From assembly GCF_002213425.1 (NCBI RefSeq), contig NZ_NJGV01000005.1, positions 248,001 through 312,000 of the forward strand: a stretch of DNA of 64,000 nt, in the 5' to 3' direction. The position numbers were made by a program, and so were the translations under genes. Below, piece after piece: positions 34,055 to 42,128 of this stretch (its first letter is position 1; each line of letters starts with the position of its first letter). This DNA comes from Herbaspirillum aquaticum. Lineage in GTDB: Bacteria > Pseudomonadota > Gammaproteobacteria > Burkholderiales > Burkholderiaceae_D. The notes below the pieces were generated by a model that saw nothing but the letters and a program-made list of their open reading frames with translations, searched no databases and was not told the DNA's origin.

Positions 34055-35177
34055 GCTCTCTGGCGTAGAAAACGGGATCAGGGAAGGGCGGGCAGGGCGG
34101 AGCCAGCTCGGTCATGACGGGCTGGCCGACGGCGCGCATGATGTCCAGCCAGGTCTGGCCATGCTGGACCCAGTGCGGACTATCCGGGCTGGGTTCCTGC
34201 ATGAGTTCGTCCAGCGCCCTGAAGATGGCATGGGGAATGTCCTCTTCGACCGCCTCATTGAGGCTGGGCGCCTGCGCTGGCCCGAAGGTGATGGCGGTGG
34301 GCTGGCGGTTGTAGCGGCTGCTGCGCAGCGCTTCGCCGTTGAGTAGGTATGAGGCGTCGGCGCCATCCTCCTGATAGTTGGGCGCGTAGATCGGGTGGCT
34401 CCAGACTACGGGGCCATAGCTGTTGGCCAGCAGGATATTGCCCTGCGGTCCACCGCAGCTGATCCGGTGCATCACCAGACTGTGGTGGTCCAGGTCGCGG
34501 TGGTCCAGATAGGTTTGCAGATGCAGGCTCAAGGGAATCCCCGCCAGCACACCCTGCAGCGAGCGAAACGGCCAGGGGTGCGCTGGCCGGGGCAGCGTCT
34601 CCAGGCTCAAGGGCGCGCTTACAGCAAAGGGCGCCAAGCCGCCCAGGGCGCGTCCCAGAATATCCAGGCTGGAGTACAGCAGTTGCAGGCTGGTCGTCAT
34701 CTCGATGAACCACAGCGGCTGTTGCGTCAGGCCCTGGCGTACGTACTGTATGAAGCGCTGGCCGGCGGGCAGATGGGGATACAGCGTATTGATCTGGTAG
34801 CGCACGCCATACTCTCGTGCCGTGCTCAAGAGGCGCTGGGTATCGGTGGGGTGCAGCGGATGCTCTTGCAGCACATGGATGCCACGTTGCAGCAATGCGC
34901 TGGCCAGCCGTGTGCCATCGCCGCCGACGATGCTGGTCCTCACCGCCACGCAGGCGATATCGATATCTGCGGGCAACTGATCCACCTGCCGGTACAGGGG
35001 AATGTCCAGTTGCCGCGCCAGCGCGACCGAGCGCGCACTCCCTCTGGCCAGGATGCCGCACAGCTGGTAGCCCGGTCTTTGCTGCGCCAGCGCCGCCAGG
35101 TAGTGTTCGCCGAAACGGGTGCCGCAGACGATGACCTTGCGCGGCGGCCTGGTTGCCAGGTTCTTGTCGGCGTTCAT
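34035..35177 (-). CDS. Thiazolinyl imide reductase (YbtU/PchG-like)
   Basis: 380-residue NADPH-dependent Gfo/Idh-fold enzyme that reduces one thiazoline ring to a thiazolidine on the assembly line. The N-terminal nucleotide site is KVIVCGTRFGEHYLAALAQ (residues 14-32), with FG in place of the usual GxG, as in the YbtU/PchG group. Other family landmarks are VAVRTSIVGGDGTRLASALL, HVLQEHPLHPTD (about 100-111) and the central YQINTLYPHLPAGQRFI. The start overlaps the stop of the second megasynthase by four bases. Its presence implies that one ring of the product is a thiazolidine, as in yersiniabactin and micacocidin. Confidence 0.92.
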   Translation of the reverse strand: MNADKNLATRPPRKVIVCGTRFGEHYLAALAQQRPGYQLCGILARGSARSVALARQLDIPLYRQVDQLPADIDIACVAVRTSIVGGDGTRLASALLQRGIHVLQEHPLHPTDTQRLLSTAREYGVRYQINTLYPHLPAGQRFIQYVRQGLTQQPLWFIEMTTSLQLLYSSLDILGRALGGLAPFAVSAPLSLETLPRPAHPWPFRSLQGVLAGIPLSLHLQTYLDHRDLDHHSLVMHRISCGGPQGNILLANSYGPVVWSHPIYAPNYQEDGADASYLLNGEALRSSRYNRQPTAITFGPAQAPSLNEAVEEDIPHAIFRALDELMQEPSPDSPHWVQHGQTWLDIMRAVGQPVMTELAPPCPPFPDPVFYAREHAHAGR

Positions 35178-38100
35178 GGGTGGCCTTTCTTGCGCAGCGA
35201 AGACAGCCGGGGAAGTTCAGCGGCAAAGGCGGCCATGTCGGCAAGATCGGCCTCGGCCTGGATCAGCGCCGTGGGCGGGCGTTGCCAGTTGTCGGCTGAA
35301 CGGGCCAGCGCATGCAGGATCGCTTCCAGGCGCAGGATGACGGTCTCGCCGACTTCTTCCGGGAATATCCTGGTGTCGAGGTCGATGTTGTAGAGCAGGG
35401 CGCTTTCCTCTTCAAGCACCTGCAGGTGCAGCCAGGTATCGGCTTGGCTGGCGGTTTCGTAGCTGGGCATGCCCAGCAGCGGATCGGACACTTCCGGGAT
35501 GCTGTAGGCCTGGCGCACGCCCAGCAGGCTGGTCATGGCCACCGGCGGCAGCGCCCCCAGGTGGGTGCTGCCCAGGGTGCTGTGCTGATGGTCCTGCAAG
35601 ACTGCTGCGGGGTCGGGGATGAACAGCTGCAAGCGTTGTTGCAGAGCCTGCTGGCACTGTTGCATGAGGGCCGTCACATGGCTGGCCGTCAGGTCGCAGG
35701 GCAGCACGGCGCAGGTACTGGCATCGAGCATCACGTTCATGATGTGGGCATGCAGCGGCAGGCGATCGGGATAGTCCAGCCGCAGCGAAAAGGCGGACTG
35801 TTGCGTCCACGGTTGCAGCGCCATGGCCAAGGCCGCCAGCAGCACTACGGTGCCGCTCACGCCGGCTTGTTCCCCTTGTTGCTTCAGCTGCAGCCAGTCC
35901 GGGCGCGCCAGGGTGCGGCGCCACGTCAGCAGCGCAGCACCTGCGCGCTGGCTGGCATGGACCGGCAGTTCGGGCGGCGCGGGATAGCCGGCCACGATGT
36001 TGCGGTACTGCTGCAGATGCGACTGCGCCAGGGGGGTCTGGCTCAGTGCTGTTTCGGCATGCAGATAGTCCAGTCCGTCAAAGGCCAGGCTGGGCAGGCC
36101 ATAGTCGGGATCGTTGATGAGCAGGTGCAGCTCACGCAGCATGATGCGGAAGCTCTCGATATCCACCAGCAGGGTGTGGACCAGCAGATGCAGGCACAGC
36201 CGTTCCCCCGGAAGGTGGCTGGCGTGCCACTGGAACAGCGGCCATTCCCCCGGTGCGAAACGATAGCTGCTCAGTCGTTGCCGCAACTGCTGGCGCGCTA
36301 CCGCCAGGGAGTCGCCCTGCTGCGCCGTCAGATGATGGTGCGTGATGCGCTGCTGTACCTCGGCGACCGGACGCAACTGGCCATCGCTGGCGATGCCGCA
36401 GCGCAGGATGGGGTGCCGTTGCAGCAGCCTGTTCCAGGCTTGCTCGAAGCGGGCCAGGGGGAAGGACTCGGTCTTGTCGTATTCGACATAGAGCTGTGGC
36501 GGCCGGTCTGCATGTGCCTGTTGCCAGCGCAGCGCGCGCAACCCTTGCAGGCGTGGTGGTGCGGCGCTGGCGGGACGGGCGGTATCGCCATTGTCCAGCA
36601 GCCATCCGGGGCGTTGCCGCTCCAGCGCTTGCAGCGCCTGGCGCAGCAGCGGGGTTTCCTGCGCTGGGGCCGGGGTGGCATGGGCTTGCTTCTGGCGTAG
36701 TAGTTCCGTGAGGGCCTGCAGATGGCTGGCCTTGAAGATATCTTCGGCCGAGAGATGCACGCCGGTATCGCGCCGGATACTCTCGTTGAGTTCCAGCAGT
36801 AGCAGGGAATCCAGCCCCAACTGGATCAGCGGCGTGAGCGGATCGATCTCGTCCGGTGCGCACTTGAGCAGTTGCGCCAGTTGCTGGCGCAGATAAGGGC
36901 CGGTCGGATCTTCTTCGCGCGTCGGTGTGAGCGCTTGCAAGCTCACTTGCGTTGGCCCGTGGGCTTGCGTGCGTTGCTGCGGGATCAGCCCGGCCAGGGC
37001 ATCAACGAAGCCTTGCAGCGTTTGCGAAGCGAAGGCAGTGCTGGCCGAGATATCGATGCCGTAGCGCTTGTTGAGCCGCTCGCACAATTCCAGCAATAGC
37101 AGCGAATCCAGGCCGGACTGGATCAGCTGGCTATGGCCATGCAGGCTGTTGGCATCGCACTTGAGCAGGTCGGCCATGTCTCGCCTGACTTGCTCGAACA
37201 GACCAGAGCCGGAGCCCCCCCGCACATCAGAGACATCAGGCAGACTGGCTTGCACTGTCGGGAGCGCCGCTGCATGGTTGATTCCCACGCCCTCTGCCGG
37301 CAAGGTGGAGGCCAGACGGCAGGCCACATACACGGCCTGTTCACCTGCGACCGCCTGTGCCAGCAGGGCGAGCGCTTCGCTGTTGTTCATGCCCAGCATC
37401 CCGCGCTGCGCCAGGGTGCTGGCCAGTGCCTGGCGCTGGTCCTGGGCGATGTCGCGCCAGAAGCCCCAGGCCAGCGCCACGGTATCGCAACCGGCCTGGC
37501 TACGTTGCTGCGCCAAGCTTTCCAGCAGTGCGTTGGCGCCAGCGTGGGAGGCCTGGCCCGCTGGCGCGAAGGCCGTGGCCGCCGATGAGAAGTAGACCGT
37601 CAATTGCGGCGACAGCTGGGCTTCGAACTCGTGCAGCAACAGGGCCGGCAGGTACTTGGTGTTCACCGACGCCTGCCAGCTCGTCGCTTCATAGCGCGCC
37701 AGCGGTGCATCGTTGACGACCCCGGCAAGATGGAAGATCGCACCGATGGCCGGGCCCTCGGCCAGCCGTTGCAGCGCGGCGCGGAACTGTGCGGGATCGG
37801 TGGCGTCGGCCTGTGCATCGACCTGGATCAGCGCGCCGTCCAGGCTCAGCATCTGCAGCCTTGCCTGCTCGGCGGCAGTGGCGCGTCGGCGTGCCAGCAA
37901 GACGATATCGCGCACGCCCTGCTGCTGCAGCCAGTGCGCCAGCGTCAGTCCCATCTCCCCCAGTCCGCCCACGATAACGCATCGGCCCTGGGGTAGGCTG
38001 GCGAGCGAGTGCGCGCCTGCCGCCGCCAACTGGCGCTGCCAGAGTTGTTGGCCGCGCTGGGCGATCACTGTCTGTAAGTTGCCGTTGGCCGCTGCCAGCC

Positions 38101-41100
38101 AGGGCAGCATGGCCGTGGTCGGCGGCTGCGATGGGTCCAGTTCCAGATGCAGCGCGTCCAGCGCAGGATATTCATGGCGGGCCACCCCCAGCACGCAGGA
38201 CAAGGCCTGGCCGGTGCGATGGTGTACGACGTCGTCCGGCCAGACGGCCAGGCTCTGTTCGGTCAGCAGGACCAGCCGCATGGGTTGCGGCCATGCCGCT
38301 ATTGCCTGGACCAGCACGGCCAGTGCGCCCAGTTGCTGCTGGCTGGCCTGGACTTGTTCTTCAGGCGCGTCGCCAGCCCTGTCATGCGCGCGATAGCACA
38401 GCGTGTCGGGCTGATGCTGGGTCAGCAAAGCGTTCAGTGCAGCGGTCGTCCAGGAAGCAGGCTGTTCTGGCTGGATCAGCGTGATCCCTGCTGCCTGCAA
38501 CAGGCGCATCCACGTCGCTGGGCAAGGCTGGGCATCCAGCCACAGGAGCTTGCGCGGCAGCGCGCCGTCGCCCTGCGCATTCTGGGAACAGGGCTGCCAT
38601 TCCCACTGATACAGAGTCGCCGATGGTTCACCGGAACGCCGCCATGGCTGCGGGAGAGCGGCGACCGGTCGATGTCCCTGCCAGACCATGAGGGCTTGCC
38701 CCTGCGCATTGCGCAGCGACAGGCTCTGGTCGGGATGGCGGAACCACTGGCTGCTGCCGGTCTGCCGTTGAGGCCAGTACAGGCGGGCGATCTGATGATG
38801 ATAGGGCGAAGGTTCTTGCTGCGGCAGGCTCGACAGCAGGCTGTCGTAGGCGTTGCCTGCGTCGGCCAGCTTGCCGCCGGGCAGGCTGCCTGCGGGCAAC
38901 TGGCAGGGCAGGGCGCGCAGTTGGCGCAGGCGTGCAGATAACAGCAGGGCGCGTTGTTGCTGTGGTAGCTGTACCGACAGTTGCAAGTGGTCCTGCCACT
39001 GTTGCAGGCTTGCCGTCAGCGGCAGCGGTGCGCCGCTGAGGTCGAGATGCCAGCACAGTTGTTCCAGGCAGAGACGCGGGCCGGTCTGGCCTGCATCGAG
39101 CCCATCCAGCAGTTGCGCCACGATGGCGCCCGGCGCCAGGTCCGTGAGAGTGATCGGCTGCCCCGGCAGATCCGCCGGGGCAAGGCGCGCCTGAGCATGG
39201 CGCGCCAGCAGGATGTGCTCCCCCAGCTTGCTGGCAGCATCATCCGCAGCGGGGAAGGCCGCGAAGTCCTCGAAGCCGGCGTCCTGCAGCGAGGCCTGCC
39301 AGACCTCGCGGGAGCCGAACAGCTCGCCCGCGCGTCGGTCCTGCGGATCCAGCGGTGGGACCAGTGGACCGAATACGAAGTCAAACAGGGGTTTGGGCTG
39401 GGTGATCTCGCGCATCATGATGATCCCCCCGGGGGCCAGCAGGCCCGCCAGGTTGCGCAGCATGTGACTCAGATGCGGGGCATTGTGCAGCACGTTGGCG
39501 GCGACGATGACATCGTATTGCGCCAGCGGCAGCGCCTGAGTGGCGGCCGGCTGGTTCATGTCGAACGGTACGTAGGACATGAAGGGATAGGCCGCAAACT
39601 TCCTGGCCGCACGCTGCAGGAAGAGCGGCCCGATGTCGGTGAAGCTGTAGTGCTGGCAGCGCCCGGCCGGCAAGGCGGCGAGGATATCGCGCGTGGTGCC
39701 GCCGGTGCCACCGCCGATTTCCAGGATGCGCAGCGGCCCGGGGCTCTGGGCGGCATGGCGGGTCAGCAGGCCGGCAGCCAGCTGGTTGAGGTAACGTGAA
39801 TAGGGCTGGTCCTGGTACATGTGTTCCACATCCTCCGTGGAGGCCGCCGGGAACACCACGCTGACCGGGTCCACCTTCAGGCTTAGCATGTCGGCCAGTC
39901 GCGGCCCGCTGCGCTCCACCAGTTGCGCCAGATGGTCATAACCGAGCTGGCGCATGGTGGCCAGCCATTCGGCGCTGCGATCTGCCTGCGGCAGGCGCAG
40001 GCGGCGGTAGTGCGGCTGGCCGTCCTGGCGCTGGCAACTGATCTGGCCTGCGCTGGCGAGGTCGCGTAGCAGCCGCGCCAGCAGATCAAGGTAGCGGTCC
40101 GGCAGGCCGCTGTCCTGCAGGCATTGACGGGCGCTCTTCCATTGCTCCTCGGGCACCACCTTCAGACTGGCCAGGGCCGTGCTCACGTAGTGCGCGTGCA
40201 GGGCGGTGACGCCTTGTTCTTCCAGTGCCAGCTGGCTCATATCCAGTCCCGCCGCCAGTTCGGCGCCGAGCTGCTGGCCTCTCTGGCACAGCTGTTCCCA
40301 AGGGGAGGACAGTCTTTCTTCCGCAGCGGCGGGCGGCGCACTGTACCAGCAGCGTTCACCCTCGAAGGGGGCGGTGGGCAGCAATTGCCGCTGCCGTGGC
40401 GTGCTGCGCAACAGGACATGCGCCTGCCAGTCGGGCTGCGGTTGGCTGAGGATGTCGGCCAGAGTGGCGGCATCGGGGCCGTCAGCACCCATGACCCAGC
40501 ATTGCGGATGCAGGCTCGCCGGGGCTTGTTCGAGGAAACGGTACAGTTCGTCGATCAGCGCCTCCCTGTCCGCGCCGGTCACGGCCAGACGCCAGCCATA
40601 CAGCTGCCGATGATGACGGCTGGTGGCGCAGTAATCGGCCAGGTCCAGCGCGGGCGCATCTTCCAGCCGCTGGAGATGGCGCTGCGCCAGCAGGCTCAGT
40701 GCGCGCTGGCTGCGAGCGCTGAGCAACAGCACATGCGTGTGCGGCTGTATCGCATCGTCGGGGCGGGCTGCAGTGATCGGCGGGGCCTCTTCCAGCACCA
40801 CATGGCAGTTGGTGCCGCCGATGGCGAACGAGCTCACGCCTGCGCGACGGGGTGTCTGGCTGTCCGGCCAGGGCAGTAGCACGGGTGGCACATAGAAGGG
40901 GCTGTCTTGCCAGTCGATGGCCGGGTTGGGTGTCTCCACGCCCAGGCTGGGCGGGATGTGGGCGTGATGGACCGCCAGCGCCGCCTTGAGCAGGCTGGCA
41001 ATGCCGGCCGCCGTGTCCAGATGGCCGAGATTGGATTTGACCGAACCGAGGGCGCAATACTGGGCGGCCGAGGTGTGGGGACGCCATGCCTGGGTCAGTG

Positions 41101-42118
41101 CCCGGACTTCAATGGGATCGCCCAGCGGGGTGCCGGTGCCATGGGCCTCGACCAAGCCGATGTCGGCCGGCGAGACGGCGGCCAGCGACAAGGCTTCGGT
41201 AATGACGGCCTGTTGGCCTTCCACCGAGGGGGCGGTAAAGCCGGCCTTGCGTTGGCCATCATTGTTGATGGCCGAGCCGCGGATGACGGCGAGGATGGGA
41301 TCTCCGTCGGCCAGGGCTCGCTGCAGCGGTTTGAGCAAAACCACGCCAGCGCCGTTGCCGATGGTCACCCCATCGGCCTGGGCATCGAACGGGCGACATT
41401 GGCCCTGGGCCGAAAAGATCATGCCGTCCCGGTGCAGATAGCCGCTTTCCTGCGGAAAGCTCAGCCCGACACCGCCGGCCAGGGCCATGTCGCATTCGCC
41501 GCTGACCAGTTGCTCGCACGCCATGTGCACCGCCACCAGCGAACTGGAACAGGCCGTCTGCACCGTCAGGCTGGGGCCGGTGAGGTTGAGCTTGTAGGAC
41601 ACGCGCGTGGCCAGGTAATCCTTGTCGTTGCCGATGAGGCGCTGGAAGGTCAGCGGAGAGGAGACCTCCTGGACCTGCTCGAAGCGCCCGGCCGGATAGG
41701 TACTCATCTTGCAGGCGCCGAGTACTGCGATGCGATTGTTGCGGCCCAGCGCCTCGGGCGGATAGCCCGCCATTTCCAGGGCTTCCCAGGCGCACATGAG
41801 GAAGAGCCGCTGCTGCGGGTCGATGGTTTCGGCTTCCTGGCGCGAGTAGCCAAAGAATCCCCAGTCGAAATGGTCGGCCTGGGGGATCACGGCGGCCACC
41901 GGCACGTGGGCCGGATGCTGCGCCATGCCCGTCGCCACACCCGCTGCGGCCAGCGCGGCGGCGTCGAGGCGACGCACCATGTTTTCGCCGTCGGCCAGCT
42001 TGCGCCAGAAGGAAAAGAGATCATCGGCATCGGCCATGCGGCAGCCGGCCCCGACGATGGCAATCGGGAAGGTGTCGCCGTAGTGTTCGTTCATGAAGGA
42101 GGAGGAAGTAGTGGACAT
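35174..42118 (-). CDS. Megasynthase 2: KS-(no AT)-MT-KR-ACP-ACP-degenerate Cy
   Basis: 2314-residue PKS that adds a C-methylated malonyl unit, comparable to the PKS half of HMWP1. The KS has VQTACSSSLVAVH (Cys near residue 188), EAHGTGTPLGDPIE and SVKSNLGHL. No AT domain follows: the KS-AT linker runs into a post-AT-like LPTAPFEGERCWYS after about 200 residues. The C-methyltransferase has ILEIGGGTGGTTRD (near 802). The KR has VIVGGLGEMGLTLAHWL (near 1384), but its catalytic Tyr position reads QASHAGANALL (His). Two ACPs have SGLDSLLLLEL (near 1669) and LGLDSLLLLEL (near 1769). The C-terminal 430 residues are Cy-like, with HTLLVDIES in place of DxxxxDxxS. The ATG at 42118 lies 10 bp after the first megasynthase. 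Confidence 0.92.
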   Translation of the reverse strand: MSTTSSSFMNEHYGDTFPIAIVGAGCRMADADDLFSFWRKLADGENMVRRLDAAALAAAGVATGMAQHPAHVPVAAVIPQADHFDWGFFGYSRQEAETIDPQQRLFLMCAWEALEMAGYPPEALGRNNRIAVLGACKMSTYPAGRFEQVQEVSSPLTFQRLIGNDKDYLATRVSYKLNLTGPSLTVQTACSSSLVAVHMACEQLVSGECDMALAGGVGLSFPQESGYLHRDGMIFSAQGQCRPFDAQADGVTIGNGAGVVLLKPLQRALADGDPILAVIRGSAINNDGQRKAGFTAPSVEGQQAVITEALSLAAVSPADIGLVEAHGTGTPLGDPIEVRALTQAWRPHTSAAQYCALGSVKSNLGHLDTAAGIASLLKAALAVHHAHIPPSLGVETPNPAIDWQDSPFYVPPVLLPWPDSQTPRRAGVSSFAIGGTNCHVVLEEAPPITAARPDDAIQPHTHVLLLSARSQRALSLLAQRHLQRLEDAPALDLADYCATSRHHRQLYGWRLAVTGADREALIDELYRFLEQAPASLHPQCWVMGADGPDAATLADILSQPQPDWQAHVLLRSTPRQRQLLPTAPFEGERCWYSAPPAAAEERLSSPWEQLCQRGQQLGAELAAGLDMSQLALEEQGVTALHAHYVSTALASLKVVPEEQWKSARQCLQDSGLPDRYLDLLARLLRDLASAGQISCQRQDGQPHYRRLRLPQADRSAEWLATMRQLGYDHLAQLVERSGPRLADMLSLKVDPVSVVFPAASTEDVEHMYQDQPYSRYLNQLAAGLLTRHAAQSPGPLRILEIGGGTGGTTRDILAALPAGRCQHYSFTDIGPLFLQRAARKFAAYPFMSYVPFDMNQPAATQALPLAQYDVIVAANVLHNAPHLSHMLRNLAGLLAPGGIIMMREITQPKPLFDFVFGPLVPPLDPQDRRAGELFGSREVWQASLQDAGFEDFAAFPAADDAASKLGEHILLARHAQARLAPADLPGQPITLTDLAPGAIVAQLLDGLDAGQTGPRLCLEQLCWHLDLSGAPLPLTASLQQWQDHLQLSVQLPQQQRALLLSARLRQLRALPCQLPAGSLPGGKLADAGNAYDSLLSSLPQQEPSPYHHQIARLYWPQRQTGSSQWFRHPDQSLSLRNAQGQALMVWQGHRPVAALPQPWRRSGEPSATLYQWEWQPCSQNAQGDGALPRKLLWLDAQPCPATWMRLLQAAGITLIQPEQPASWTTAALNALLTQHQPDTLCYRAHDRAGDAPEEQVQASQQQLGALAVLVQAIAAWPQPMRLVLLTEQSLAVWPDDVVHHRTGQALSCVLGVARHEYPALDALHLELDPSQPPTTAMLPWLAAANGNLQTVIAQRGQQLWQRQLAAAGAHSLASLPQGRCVIVGGLGEMGLTLAHWLQQQGVRDIVLLARRRATAAEQARLQMLSLDGALIQVDAQADATDPAQFRAALQRLAEGPAIGAIFHLAGVVNDAPLARYEATSWQASVNTKYLPALLLHEFEAQLSPQLTVYFSSAATAFAPAGQASHAGANALLESLAQQRSQAGCDTVALAWGFWRDIAQDQRQALASTLAQRGMLGMNNSEALALLAQAVAGEQAVYVACRLASTLPAEGVGINHAAALPTVQASLPDVSDVRGGSGSGLFEQVRRDMADLLKCDANSLHGHSQLIQSGLDSLLLLELCERLNKRYGIDISASTAFASQTLQGFVDALAGLIPQQRTQAHGPTQVSLQALTPTREEDPTGPYLRQQLAQLLKCAPDEIDPLTPLIQLGLDSLLLLELNESIRRDTGVHLSAEDIFKASHLQALTELLRQKQAHATPAPAQETPLLRQALQALERQRPGWLLDNGDTARPASAAPPRLQGLRALRWQQAHADRPPQLYVEYDKTESFPLARFEQAWNRLLQRHPILRCGIASDGQLRPVAEVQQRITHHHLTAQQGDSLAVARQQLRQRLSSYRFAPGEWPLFQWHASHLPGERLCLHLLVHTLLVDIESFRIMLRELHLLINDPDYGLPSLAFDGLDYLHAETALSQTPLAQSHLQQYRNIVAGYPAPPELPVHASQRAGAALLTWRRTLARPDWLQLKQQGEQAGVSGTVVLLAALAMALQPWTQQSAFSLRLDYPDRLPLHAHIMNVMLDASTCAVLPCDLTASHVTALMQQCQQALQQRLQLFIPDPAAVLQDHQHSTLGSTHLGALPPVAMTSLLGVRQAYSIPEVSDPLLGMPSYETASQADTWLHLQVLEEESALLYNIDLDTRIFPEEVGETVILRLEAILHALARSADNWQRPPTALIQAEADLADMAAFAAELPRLSSLRKKGHP

Positions 42119-42128
42119 GATCAGGCCC

